A DNA stretch of 64,000 nucleotides, taken from Clostridia bacterium (GTDB lineage Bacteria > Bacillota > Clostridia > Christensenellales > CAG-917). Below are positions 33,183 through 41,337 of the stretch, piece after piece. The DNA is taken from positions 62,001-126,000 of the forward strand of contig CAAFLX010000021.1 in assembly GCA_900763875.1 (NCBI GenBank), read 5' to 3'. The notes beneath the pieces are model-generated. The model was not told where the DNA came from. It did not search any database and worked only from the letters and a program-made list of their open reading frames with translations. A program made the position numbers and the translations under genes. Each line of letters starts with the position of its first letter. The first letter of the stretch is position 1.

Positions 33183-34916
33183 TTATGCTGTTGCTTGTAC
33201 TTTATAAATATCGATGGTGCCCGTTTTATAGTTGTAAGTAACTCGATACTCGCCTGCTTCGGAGCAGCAAATGTTGTGCTTTCCTTCAACCGTGAATATT
33301 GCGTTTGCGTCGCCGGTCGTGCCGAGCTTATCCTTTCCAACCCAAAGGCCGCCTTCCTGCGCGCCGATATTATACGCGTCCAGACCGAATTCGGCATCTT
33401 TTTCAAACTTCAACGTAATTTCATAAACGTTTTTGTTTTCGCCATTCGCCGTCATCTTGAATTCGTCTTTGAATTCGTGGTTCCAGCCGTTCATCGTGCC
33501 TTTGACAAAAACATCTTTGCCTACTTTTGCGATAGTCAAAACCTTGCTGTAAGAGTTGAACGTTATGTTATAAGTTCCGCTCTCGCCGACTTTAACGTTT
33601 TTGCTATTCTTGCTTACTGCCGAAAAACCTACCGAGCCGACAAGATATTCCGCATCATATGCAAAAGCCACGTTGTCCCATGTAAGTGCTTCGTCAGTTG
33701 TTTTGTGTGCGCGGACAACCAACTCTTCGTCCTTGTTGAGCACAACGTTTTCCAAGGTGTAAACGTCACCTTTTTGTATCATCTTGTATTTTGCTTGGTT
33801 TTCCGACTTTTGATAGTCACCCCAATTTCCGCCAAGTATTGTGCCATCGATGAAGTAGTTATATTCTGTTGCGTCAACCGCGCTCTTGGTTGCGGAGATA
33901 GTTTTGCTTTCGGGATCGAGAACAAAGTCATATATGCCTGCTTCTTTGGTTTTTATATTACCTACAAGTTTGCCGGTTTCATCGGTTTTCCCGGTAAACA
34001 ATGCGATACTTGCCTCATCAACGTTGGTAATGTTGAAATATTGGCTGTTTTCTTTGATCTCATCGCCTTTTGTTACGGCGCCCATGAACATGAATTCTTC
34101 ACCCGCTTTGAGTTGAACTTTCAACGTGTGTTTACCGTCCGCTCCCGCTACGAAACGAGTTGCCGGCGAGAAAACGTTTGCCCAGTTGGTGATTCCTGCG
34201 CCTTTGATGTAATAATTGACGACTTCTTGCACTTCAACGGGCGTTGCGTCGCCGTTACGCGTGACGGTCAGGCGGTTGTTGCTTGTATTGGAATCGGTTG
34301 TGAGCGTGAGCGTGTAATTGCCGTCTTGCTTGACGCTGATATTTTTATTTTCGTCAAGACCGGTGGCAGCTTCCATGTATTCGTCCGCACCTACAAGGTT
34401 TCTGAAAGAAGCGCGTGCGCCGTCTTTATTGTTGTAATCAAGAATACCCGTATCAAGCAACACCGTGAGTTGGAAAGCGTCGCCGACGTGCAAATCGATT
34501 TTCATTTCAAACACGTTGTTTTTGCCCGCTACTTTGGTCATATGATAGTTGGTTGCAAGATTGTTGCCCCAACCGTTCATAGTGCCGGAAATAACCCAGT
34601 CTCTCGTATCGACAAAACTGTTGTCTTGCCATTGCGCATACGCTTTTGCGTCCTCTTTCATCGGAGCGTCAAAATCGAACGCCTTTGCACTGGTCGGAGT
34701 AACAAACCAACCCTTGAAAGTAAAGCCTTCTTTTGTCGGTGCTTCCGGCATAGTAGGCGCTTTGCCCTTTTCAACCTTTTGCGTTGACAAAACGGTTGTT
34801 CCGTCGTTGTCGTACAAAGTGAGCGTAACAGTTTCCGTTTCGTTGCAAGCAACCATAGAAAGCGTCATCGCCACAATGAGCAACGCAATCGATACAATAG
34901 ATAAAACTTTTCTCAT
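33183..34916 (-). CDS. Starch-binding surface lipoprotein with bacterial repeat domain
   Basis: A 577-residue secreted lipoprotein. The signal is MRKVLSIVSIALLIVAMTLS with lipobox SMVAC. Residues 28-97 form an InlB-type B-repeat (PTKEGFTFKGWFVTP, AYAQW). Several beta-sandwich units of roughly 90-120 residues follow. Two of these carry a similar MNGWG/MNGWNH motif (VISGTMNGWGNN and VKGTMNGWNHEF), typical of starch-binding, SusE/F-like or CBM modules. No catalytic motif is seen. It probably holds starch or dextrins at the cell surface for MalE and for enzymes coded elsewhere. A GGAGG-type site, a strong promoter and two overlapping operator-like sites precede it. Confidence 0.83.
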   Translation of the reverse strand: MRKVLSIVSIALLIVAMTLSMVACNETETVTLTLYDNDGTTVLSTQKVEKGKAPTMPEAPTKEGFTFKGWFVTPTSAKAFDFDAPMKEDAKAYAQWQDNSFVDTRDWVISGTMNGWGNNLATNYHMTKVAGKNNVFEMKIDLHVGDAFQLTVLLDTGILDYNNKDGARASFRNLVGADEYMEAATGLDENKNISVKQDGNYTLTLTTDSNTSNNRLTVTRNGDATPVEVQEVVNYYIKGAGITNWANVFSPATRFVAGADGKHTLKVQLKAGEEFMFMGAVTKGDEIKENSQYFNITNVDEASIALFTGKTDETGKLVGNIKTKEAGIYDFVLDPESKTISATKSAVDATEYNYFIDGTILGGNWGDYQKSENQAKYKMIQKGDVYTLENVVLNKDEELVVRAHKTTDEALTWDNVAFAYDAEYLVGSVGFSAVSKNSKNVKVGESGTYNITFNSYSKVLTIAKVGKDVFVKGTMNGWNHEFKDEFKMTANGENKNVYEITLKFEKDAEFGLDAYNIGAQEGGLWVGKDKLGTTGDANAIFTVEGKHNICCSEAGEYRVTYNYKTGTIDIYKVQATA

Positions 34917-34946
34917 AATTCCTCCTTGAAAAGCATTGCTTTCTCT

Positions 34947-34975
34947 GCTTAACCGTTTGCTTAATCGTTAAGCAA
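34947..34975. promoter_or_regulatory. Overlapping LacI-type operator candidates
   Basis: TTGCTTAA-TCG-TTAAGCAA (34957-34975) is a perfect 8-bp-arm palindrome over the expected transcription start. GCTTAACCGTTTGC (34947-34960), with a central CG, overlaps it. Both resemble LacI-family operators. Confidence 0.65.
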
Positions 34976-34979
34976 TTTT

Positions 34980-35008
34980 ATAATACCCCTTAAATCTTGG
35001 CTTGTCAA
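34980..35008 (-). promoter_or_regulatory. Promoter of starch-binding lipoprotein gene
   Basis: TTGACA, 17 bases and TATTAT on the minus strand. The start point falls in the palindrome at 34957-34975. Confidence 0.85.
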
Positions 35009-35216
35009 TACCCCGTTTTTAGTTTTTTATTAGGATATTCTTCATTATTTCAATTTGTGAAAAGTAAAAAATATAACAACACAAGAGAGTATCGTGCATT
35101 TTGGTTATGTACACAATTTGGGCGCAACCACTTTTTTAAGTTTATTCAAACTAATTTTTTGATTTGTTTCGTTTCGCAATTTTTAGATTTGACAATTTTT
35201 GCGAAATACTGCAAAA

Positions 35217-35336
35217 ATGAGAATAGAAAACATTGCTATAAACTCAACAATTGATGCCATGTTAAAAACCGGCGAACTCGAAAAAATTATCGAAAATGGC
35301 CGCATCAAATTACGTGCTACGCATCAAGATGTTTAG
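35217..35336 (+). CDS. Small ORF or gene fragment, 39 residues
   Basis: It begins MRIENIAINSTIDAMLKTGE and ends ATHQDV before TAG. No good ribosome site is visible. Reading on past the stop in the same frame gives LFRKVHTASIRTEYLGYQEH, which looks protein-like. The two parts may therefore be one gene broken by a stop. I do not recognise the family. Confidence 0.3.
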   Translation: MRIENIAINSTIDAMLKTGELEKIIENGRIKLRATHQDV

Positions 35337-35445
35337 TTGTTTAGAAAGGTGCACACAGCATCTATTCGCACTGAATATCTAGGCTATCAAGAGCATAGAG
35401 ATTCAAATCAATTGATGCATTTTTTTGCTCACCAAAAGCCAATAA

Positions 35446-35480
35446 TACGAACTCAGATAATGGGTTCGTATTATTTTTTC
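35446..35480 (+). terminator. Terminator-like hairpin
   Basis: AATAATACGAAC and GTTCGTATTATT arms followed by TTTTTTC. Confidence 0.6.
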
Positions 35481-35597
35481 TTCGAGAATTTTTTGCAACA
35501 AAATTACGCCTATAAATTCTTAGGATTTATAAAAATCTCGTATTGTTGATTTTTTGCAATCAAACCGCACACTATTTATTATGGTGCAAAAACTTGG

Positions 35598-35702
35598 ACT
35601 ATTGAAATAATGAACAAAAAAACACTCTTTTGCAAGCACGTCACATGCGCTAATGCGTGCGTGACGAGCAAACAAAAGAGTGTTGTTGGCAACGTTATTT
35701 GC
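35598..35702 (-). repeat. Structured element, family A, copy 2 (behind typA)
   Basis: Read on the minus strand, it starts at the typA stop: junction AATAACGTTGCCA, an inner stem (ACACTCTTTTG with CAAAAGAGTGT), an apical part GTCACGCACG...GCGC..GTGAC, then TTTTTTGTTCATTATTTCAATAG. It is the most divergent copy; the outer arms no longer pair well. Confidence 0.7.
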
Positions 35703-37532
35703 TTAATCGGAAAGTTTTTTGCCAAAGGCAAGTTTAAGTCGTTCAGAACCCGACAATATAATCTTTCTTATGCGGATATTCTTTGGCGTGACTTCGAGCA
35801 TTTCGTCGTCGTTGAGGAATTCGATTGCCTCTTCGAGACTGAATTTGCGAGGAGTATTGAGGCGAAGAGCCTCGTCAGAGCCTGCGGCGCGCATATTGGT
35901 GACGTGCTTGCGCTTGCAGACGTTGACGCGTATATCCTCGTTTTTGGGTGACATACCGACAACCATACCCTCGTAGACGGGGGTTTGCGGATCGATGAAC
36001 AGAACGCCTCTATCTTGCGCATTGAAAAGCCCGTAGGTTGCCGCCTCGCCCGTTTCGAAAGCGACAAGCGAACCGGTGAATCTGCGAGGAATCGGCCCTT
36101 TGAAAGGCGCGTATCCTGCAAAGAGTTGGTTCATAACGCCCTCGCCCTTGGTGTCTGTCAAGAACTCGTTTTTGAATCCGAAAAGACCGCGCGCAGGCAC
36201 TTTGAATTCCATACGGATACGACTGCCTTGTGGAGTCATTGTGACAAGCTCGCCTTTTCTTACGCCCATACGCTCCATAACCGCGCCGACGCATTCGGAG
36301 GGCACGTCCACAAAAAGCTGTTCCATAGGCTCGCACTTGACGCCGTCAATATCCTTCAAAATGACCTTGGGGGTGCTGACGCCAAACTCATAGCCCTCTC
36401 TACGCATAGTTTCGATGAGAATTGAAAGGTGCATTTCGCCTCTACCGCAAACCTTGAAGGTGTCCGCGCTCTCCGTTTGATAAACGCGAAGCGAAACGTC
36501 TTTCAAAAGCTCCTTAAAGAGCCTGTCGCGCAGGTGACGAGAGGTGACGAATTTGCCCTCTTTGCCGGCAAACGGACTGTCGTTGACGCTGAAATTCATC
36601 TCGATTGTAGGCTCGCCGATTTTGACGAACGGTACAGGCTCGATTTTTGCAGGCGAACAAATTGTGTTGCCGATTGTGATATTTTCGATACCGCTGAAAC
36701 ACACGATGTCGCCCACCATAGCGTTGTCAACGGGCACGCGTTTAAGTCCCTCGATTTGGAAGAGGTTGACGATCTTGCTCTTGTAAGGAGAAATGCCGCT
36801 ATGGTAGTCGCAAACGACCACTTCTTTTGCCATATCCACTTTGCCTCTTTCGATTCTGCCAATACCGATTCTGCCGACATACTCGTTGTAGTCGATTGCG
36901 CTGACGAGGAGTTGAAGGTCGCCTTCTTCGTCGCCCTCGGGGGCAGGAATATAGTCCAAAATCGTATCGAAAAGAGGTTTGAGGTCAGTGCCGGGCACGT
37001 GATAGTCGCGCGTTGCCGTGGCTTGCTTGCCGCTGCAATACAAGATTGGGCTTTGAAGTTGCTCGTCGGTTGCGTCAAGGTCGAGCAAAAGCTCCAACAC
37101 CTCGTCGCCCACCTCGTCGAGTCTGGCGTCGGGCTTGTCGATTTTGTTGACGACAATGATAATTCTAAGCCCCAAAGCAAGAGCTTTTTCAACGACGAAA
37201 CGCGTTTGAGGCATAGGCCCTTCTTGGGAATCAACAAGGAGCACAACACCGTTGACCATCTTCAAAACACGCTCTACTTCGCCTGAAAAATCGGCGTGTC
37301 CCGGTGTGTCGATGACGTTGATTTTGACGCCGTTGTAGTGAATGGACGTGTTTTTTGCAAGAATGGTGATGCCCCTCTCTCTTTCGAGGTCGCCCGAGTC
37401 CATAACGCAAGTTGCGACTTGCTGATTCTCTCTGAAAGTGCCCGATTGTTTGAGCATACCGTCCACAAGCGTGGTTTTGCCGTGGTCTACGTGTGCAATG
37501 ATTGCGATGTTTCTCAAATCGTTTCTGACCAT
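35703..37532 (-). CDS. typA: TypA/BipA ribosome-associated GTPase
   Basis: A translational GTPase related to EF-G that assists 50S assembly and stress or cold adaptation. The 609-residue product starts MVRNDLRNIAIIAHVDHGKT with the G1 motif. G2 is RGITI, G3 DTPGHADF and G4 VVNKIDKPDA. EF-G-like domains and the TypA-specific C-terminal domain follow (ARGLFGFKNEFLTDTKGEG, GMVVGMSPKNEDIRVNVCK). The length is typical. A weak GAGG region precedes the ATG. Its own promoter is about 145 bases upstream. Confidence 0.97.
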   Translation of the reverse strand: MVRNDLRNIAIIAHVDHGKTTLVDGMLKQSGTFRENQQVATCVMDSGDLERERGITILAKNTSIHYNGVKINVIDTPGHADFSGEVERVLKMVNGVVLLVDSQEGPMPQTRFVVEKALALGLRIIIVVNKIDKPDARLDEVGDEVLELLLDLDATDEQLQSPILYCSGKQATATRDYHVPGTDLKPLFDTILDYIPAPEGDEEGDLQLLVSAIDYNEYVGRIGIGRIERGKVDMAKEVVVCDYHSGISPYKSKIVNLFQIEGLKRVPVDNAMVGDIVCFSGIENITIGNTICSPAKIEPVPFVKIGEPTIEMNFSVNDSPFAGKEGKFVTSRHLRDRLFKELLKDVSLRVYQTESADTFKVCGRGEMHLSILIETMRREGYEFGVSTPKVILKDIDGVKCEPMEQLFVDVPSECVGAVMERMGVRKGELVTMTPQGSRIRMEFKVPARGLFGFKNEFLTDTKGEGVMNQLFAGYAPFKGPIPRRFTGSLVAFETGEAATYGLFNAQDRGVLFIDPQTPVYEGMVVGMSPKNEDIRVNVCKRKHVTNMRAAGSDEALRLNTPRKFSLEEAIEFLNDDEMLEVTPKNIRIRKIILSGSERLKLAFGKKLSD

Positions 37533-37676
37533 AATAAGCCTTCTTTTCCTCTATTTTTGCGCAAATTGAACGGAATATTGCGCCTTTTTGCATCCGTCGA
37601 AGTTCTGAAAGCACATTTTTGCGTCCAAAATCACGACGGAGAGATTTGCGTTGATTTCGTCTATAAAACTTGTGAT

Positions 37677-37706
37677 ATTTTAACACACATTTTATACGTT
37701 TGGCAA
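37677..37706 (-). promoter_or_regulatory. Promoter of typA
   Basis: TTGCCA, 18 bases and TAAAAT on the minus strand. Confidence 0.55.
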
Positions 37707-37864
37707 ATCGTTGCGAGGGGTAAAGGAAAAAATATTGCATATTTTTGCAATCATCCGCAAAAATTTAGAGATTTTTAATCGACAAAAAATGCAATTTGTA
37801 CGACTATTTGCAATCATCACCATTTCTGCCTAGTTCATTTTCCTTTCAAAATCGCAACAAAGCA

Positions 37865-37892
37865 TTGCGAAAGTCGTTATTTATGCTATAAT
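37865..37892 (+). promoter_or_regulatory. Promoter of L-serine dehydratase gene
   Basis: TTGCGA, 16 bases and TATAAT, about 30 bases before the start at 37922, which has CGGAG as ribosome site. Confidence 0.7.
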
Positions 37893-37921
37893 AAATCGGA
37901 GCAAACCACTCGGAGCATACT

Positions 37922-39157
37922 ATGAAAAGTTTGACACAATTATACAAAATCGGTCGCGGGCCTTCCAGTTCGCACACCATGGGCCCCGAAAAAGCCGCAA
38001 AACTCTTTATGGAGCGCAACAAAAGCGCGTACTCTTTCAAAGTCGTTCTCTACGGCTCGCTGGCAAAAACCGGCAAAGGTCACGGCACAGACGAGGTGCT
38101 AAAAAAGACTTTCACCAAGCCCGTGGACGTCGTTTTCGACTACGAAACCGAGCATCTACCCCACCCGAATACAATGGATTTGTTCGCCGTTGACCTCAAC
38201 GGAAAAATCATCGACTCGTGGCGTGTGTTCAGCGTCGGCGGTGGCGCAATAGAGGTCGAGGGCGAAAGTTCGATAGACCCTCCCGATGTCTACCCACACC
38301 ACACTTTCGAGCAAATTCGCGCCTATTGCGACGAGCAAGAAATCTCCATTCCCGAATACGTGATTAGGTTCGAAGGCGAACAAATCCGCGAATATCTGCA
38401 AACGATTTGGGAAACAATGAAAAACGCAATCAAGCAGGGCTTGAAAGCAAGCGGCGTGCTCCCCGGCGGTCTAAACACCGAGCGCAGAGCCAAAATTCTC
38501 TACCAACAACGCCACATCGACGAAACCCCTCAAACCAAGGAAAATCGCCTCGTATGCGCGTATGCTTTTGCAGTCAGCGAGCAGAACGCGTCGGGCGAAG
38601 TGATTGCAACCGCCCCCACATGCGGCGCGTGCGGAATCCTGCCTGCCGTGCTCAAATACGAGCAAGAGGCTCACAAATATTCGGACGACGATATCCTCGA
38701 CGCCCTCTCGACAGCAGGCATCATCGGCAACATAGTCAAAACAAACGCCTCGATAAGCGGCGCGGAGTGCGGCTGCCAAGCAGAATGCGGCACAGCCTGC
38801 TCTATGGCGGCAGCAGGTCTTGCCCAACTTTTCGGTATGGATTTCGACCAAATCGAATACGCCGCCGAAGTTGCAATGGAGCATCACCTCGGTTTGACTT
38901 GCGACCCTGTCGCCGGACTTGTGCAAATCCCCTGCATCGAGCGCAACGCCGTTGCTGCAATGCGCGCAATAAATGCCGTTTCGCTTGCAAGTTTTCTCAC
39001 CACATCTCGTCAAATCTCCTTTGACGCCGTGGTTGAAACAATGTATCAAACAGGCAAAGACATCAACGTCCGCTATCGCGAAACCTCCGGCGGCGGACTC
39101 GCCAAAAGCTACAACCACTCACGCCTACGCCACGCCAAACGCCACAAAAAGAAATAA
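37922..39157 (+). CDS. sdaA: L-serine ammonia-lyase, iron-sulfur type, single chain
   Basis: Converts L-serine to pyruvate and ammonia with a [4Fe-4S] cluster. The 411-residue single chain unites the beta-like part (IGRGPSSSHTMGPEKAA, NTMDLFAVDLNG) and the alpha part. Cluster cysteines lie in SGAECGCQAECGTACSMAA and GLTCDPVAGLVQIPC. The signature ATAPTCGACGILPAVL is also present. The C-terminus is basic (RHAKRHKKK). In many Clostridia the two parts are separate genes; here they are one, as in the type with a single polypeptide. The pyruvate formed could enter the ppdK reaction coded further on. Confidence 0.93.
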   Translation: MKSLTQLYKIGRGPSSSHTMGPEKAAKLFMERNKSAYSFKVVLYGSLAKTGKGHGTDEVLKKTFTKPVDVVFDYETEHLPHPNTMDLFAVDLNGKIIDSWRVFSVGGGAIEVEGESSIDPPDVYPHHTFEQIRAYCDEQEISIPEYVIRFEGEQIREYLQTIWETMKNAIKQGLKASGVLPGGLNTERRAKILYQQRHIDETPQTKENRLVCAYAFAVSEQNASGEVIATAPTCGACGILPAVLKYEQEAHKYSDDDILDALSTAGIIGNIVKTNASISGAECGCQAECGTACSMAAAGLAQLFGMDFDQIEYAAEVAMEHHLGLTCDPVAGLVQIPCIERNAVAAMRAINAVSLASFLTTSRQISFDAVVETMYQTGKDINVRYRETSGGGLAKSYNHSRLRHAKRHKKK

Positions 39158-39178
39158 CCCTTTCTGTTATTTCTCTTT
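39149..39178 (+). terminator. Terminator after serine dehydratase gene
   Basis: GAAATAAC and GTTATTTC arms with a T-containing tail. Confidence 0.6.
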
Positions 39179-39189
39179 ACACAACAATG

Positions 39190-39216
39190 AAAAACCGCGT
39201 TAGATACGCGGTTTTT
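39190..39216. terminator. CCGCG-type terminator, copy 1
   Basis: AAAAACCGCG-ttagata-CGCGGTTTTT. It works in either direction. Near-identical hairpins recur at 39577, 40069, 43614 and 45395. Confidence 0.75.
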
Positions 39217-39576
39217 GCATTTCTGGTGGAAGTGCGGGGATTTGTAGCGACAATGGAGCGTAATAGCGAAGTGCGCAAGTTTACTTGCACAAACGTAGCG
39301 TCAGCCCGAACAAAGGGGTTCACGTTGCAAAGCAACGGCACGATGAAATCGTGCAAAATCCCCGCATAAAAGCATAAAAGAACAAGTCGAACAGGGTTCA
39401 ACTTGTCTTTTTTCTGGTGGAAGTGCGGGGATTTGTAGCGACAAAGGAGCGTAATAGCGAAGTGTGCGAGTGTACTCGCACAAACGCAGCGTCAGCCCGG
39501 AAAGAGGGGTTCACACGGCATTGCCGTGATGCGATTTTGACAAAATCGCATAATCCACGCATTCCTACCAAAAATG

Positions 39577-39603
39577 AAAAACCGCGTTAGATACGCGGTT
39601 TTT
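39577..39603 (-). terminator. CCGCG-type terminator behind tmRNA, copy 2
   Basis: Identical to the copy at 39190, eight bases past the tmRNA CCA end. Confidence 0.85.
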
Positions 39604-39610
39604 GCATTTC

Positions 39611-39974
39611 TGGTGGAAGTGCGGGGATTTGAACCCCGGTCCACCCGACCATCCTCGGCACTTTCTACACGTTTAGTTGGTGATTAAAATTTTTCTTGCT
39701 TCGGTTCACCTACAAACCTTGCTTCGATAATCCCGTGATAACAACAACCCTACCGAGAACTCAGATTGCGTTGTCTGTTTTTCTGACGCCGATTGCTGAG
39801 GGAACAGAAAACCTCGGGTCGACGCGCTGACTAAATTACGCAGCGAGAGCGAACTCCATAGAGGAGCTCTTTTGATTGTTTTTTGCGTTTAATTTTAACG
39901 TTCCGTTTTAACGTAGCCGAGCCTACGACGTGCTTATCCCGTATCAAACCGAATGTCGAATCCAGAACACCCCC
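39611..39974 (-). ncRNA. ssrA: tmRNA (SsrA)
   Basis: A one-piece transfer-messenger RNA of 364 bases that rescues stalled ribosomes. The 5' end GGGGGTGTTCTGGATTCGAC is the tmRNA signature and its first seven bases pair with CACTTCC before the encoded CCA. The T-arm reads GGGGTTCAAATCCCC. The tag frame starts at GCA (39886) and encodes AKNNQKSSSMEFALAA followed by TAA (39836). The ALAA end is the usual degradation signal. The 3' end is repeated twice downstream. Confidence 0.96.
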
Positions 39975-40068
39975 AAAAGCGGACAATCAAAAACCGCCTT
40001 GGTGCAATGATTATATCATAACTTATGCAAAAATCAACCACATTTTGCAAAAATGTCGAATTATATGC

Positions 40069-40095
40069 AAAAACCGCATATCTAACGCGGTTTTT
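40069..40095 (-). terminator. CCGCG-type terminator, copy 3
   Basis: AAAAACCGC...GCGGTTTTT. It lies past the end of the AraC-type gene, and its loop on the minus strand is close to the other copies. Confidence 0.75.
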
Positions 40096-40272
40096 CTTTT
40101 ACTTTCCATATCATTATTCAATTTGTTTAAAGCCTCTGTGGAATTGCGATCTCTTTTTTGTGACGGTTTTGAAAAACTTATCATAAAAGTGCCAAGGATC
40201 GTCGCACTGCCCGTTCTATTTTATTGTACGCGTGTTATTGCATGCGTGTGCGCTTGGGCGTGTATGCGCGCA

Positions 40273-41127
40273 CTAGAGAACGGCGGAGCGGAATTGGTTG
40301 GGAGTCATCCCCGTGTACTTCTTGAACATGCGGTGGAAATAGGCAGGATCGTCAAAACCGACCATCTCTGCGATTTTGCCGATTTTGATGTCCGTTTGCA
40401 ACAAAAACTCTTTTGCTTTTTCTATACGGCAGGACGTGATGTAGTCCGTCACATTTTGTTTCATCACGCGCATAAAGAGTTTTGAGAAATAGTTTTCGCT
40501 GACGTAGGACATTTCGGCAAGTTGCGCCAGCGTGATTTTGGACGCATAGTTGTCGTTGATGAACTCGACAGCCGCTCTGACGCGTGAATCCACGCGTTCG
40601 CTGTCCACGTTGTTTTTTGCGATTTTCATAACAAGATCCAAGCTCGATAGATTGTTGACCATCATCTCTATGAGTTTGGTTGCGGCAAAATATCTGTCCT
40701 TTTCCACCACTCGAAACTCGTCATAATGTTTTTGCAAAGCGGGATCGAAGTCTTGTTGGGGATATACATAGTCCACAACATCATCGATATCGGTGCGCAC
40801 TTCCCCGCCGCAAATCGCCGATACATACTCGCCGTTGATGAAGATGGGCACGACAAACTCCAAAATGCCGTAATGGCACTTGAAGAAGTTGGTTTTCTTG
40901 CTTTTTGCCGCCGCGATTGCCGAGTGTATGATGCAATCGACGCACCTTGAAGCCACGTCGGGATCTTTGCGCGCCGCAATGCAAAACTCCGACTCGTTCA
41001 TGGGCGGAATAATGATGTTGCCAAGCGGATCGAGCATTGCAAAAGCCAATCCGGTGGCTCTCGACACATAATTGAGAGCCTTGCGGAACTTGTCGATTTC
41101 GATAAATTCTTCAAATCTACTCTTCAT
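40273..41127 (-). CDS. PocR-domain AraC-family regulator
   Basis: The 284-residue product has an N-terminal PocR sensory domain (residues 1-165). Its cysteines (FCIAARKD, CVDCIIHSA, FFKCHYG) fit the metal- or ligand-binding pattern of that family. A C-terminal AraC-type double helix-turn-helix (about residues 185-284) follows: ITLAQLAEMSYVSENYFSKL, IGKIAEMVGFDDPAYFHRMF and a PNQFR end. PocR domains often sense small metabolites such as diols. Divergent transcription from the hydrolase-membrane gene and repeated GTGCA boxes between them suggest that it controls that gene and itself. Confidence 0.9.
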   Translation of the reverse strand: MKSRFEEFIEIDKFRKALNYVSRATGLAFAMLDPLGNIIIPPMNESEFCIAARKDPDVASRCVDCIIHSAIAAAKSKKTNFFKCHYGILEFVVPIFINGEYVSAICGGEVRTDIDDVVDYVYPQQDFDPALQKHYDEFRVVEKDRYFAATKLIEMMVNNLSSLDLVMKIAKNNVDSERVDSRVRAAVEFINDNYASKITLAQLAEMSYVSENYFSKLFMRVMKQNVTDYITSCRIEKAKEFLLQTDIKIGKIAEMVGFDDPAYFHRMFKKYTGMTPNQFRSAVL

Positions 41128-41139
41128 TTTTGTACTTTT

Positions 41140-41210
41140 GTGTCCTTATTGTGCATTTTGTAGTCTATATTGTGCAATTAAATTGTACACCAAGTGTGCA
41201 GTTTTGTCAA
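41140..41210. promoter_or_regulatory. Repeated GTGCA boxes in divergent promoter
   Basis: TATTGTGCA occurs at about 41148 and 41168 and AAGTGTGCA at about 41193, near direct repeats spaced roughly 20-25 bases apart. An inverse partner, TTGTACAC, lies between. The spacing fits AraC-type half sites. Confidence 0.45.
41182..41210 (-). promoter_or_regulatory. Promoter of PocR/AraC regulator
   Basis: TTGACA, 17 bases and TACAAT on the minus strand. Its -35 directly abuts that of the hydrolase gene. Confidence 0.8.
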
Positions 41211-41239
41211 TTGCAATTTTATTTTGCAAAATATATATT
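41211..41239 (+). promoter_or_regulatory. Promoter of hydrolase-membrane gene
   Basis: TTGCAA, 17 bases and TATATT, back to back with the regulator promoter. Confidence 0.65.
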
Positions 41240-41337
41240 AAAGATGAGTTAAATGCGCAAACTGAATTGCATGGGGTTTTTGGGCGTTGCGCCAACCAAA
41301 GAATGAGAAAAAAAATATGTGATAAAGGAGACAAATT

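Larger units (their letters stand above)
35009..35597. other. AT-rich region with gene remnants
   Basis: No complete gene. It contains a 39-codon frame at 35217-35336, a continuation in the same frame after its stop that looks like a decayed reading frame, and a terminator-like hairpin at 35446-35480. Confidence 0.5.
37533..37921. other. Divergent promoter region typA / serine dehydratase
   Basis: 389 bases holding the two outward promoters (37677-37706 minus, 37865-37892 plus) and a long typA leader. No open frame looks real. Confidence 0.55.
39187..39609 (-). repeat. Two tandem elements repeating the tmRNA 3' end (family B)
   Basis: The last 21 bases of tmRNA plus the next base recur at 39414-39435 and 39223-39244. 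A 58-bp block (that end plus its terminator) is identical at 39574-39631 and 39187-39244. The two units (191 and 196 bases) share a common framework, for example TAATAGCGAAGTG and AGCGTCAGCCCG. Their hairpins differ in sequence yet stay self-complementary (GTTGC/GCAAC versus ACGGC/GCCGT; GCACGAT/ATCGTGC versus TGCGATTTT/AAAATCGCA). An inverse of the T-arm (GCGGGGATTT on the minus strand) opens unit 1. Confidence 0.85.

Noticed and set aside
33180..34787. 535-residue plus-strand frame opposite the starch-binding lipoprotein
   Set aside because: Shadow of a gene with signal peptide, ribosome site and promoter on the other strand.
39187..39369. Small ORFs over the tmRNA repeat region
   Set aside because: They translate the repeat and terminator sequences. 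The two tandem copies differ by changes that keep hairpins, not reading frames.
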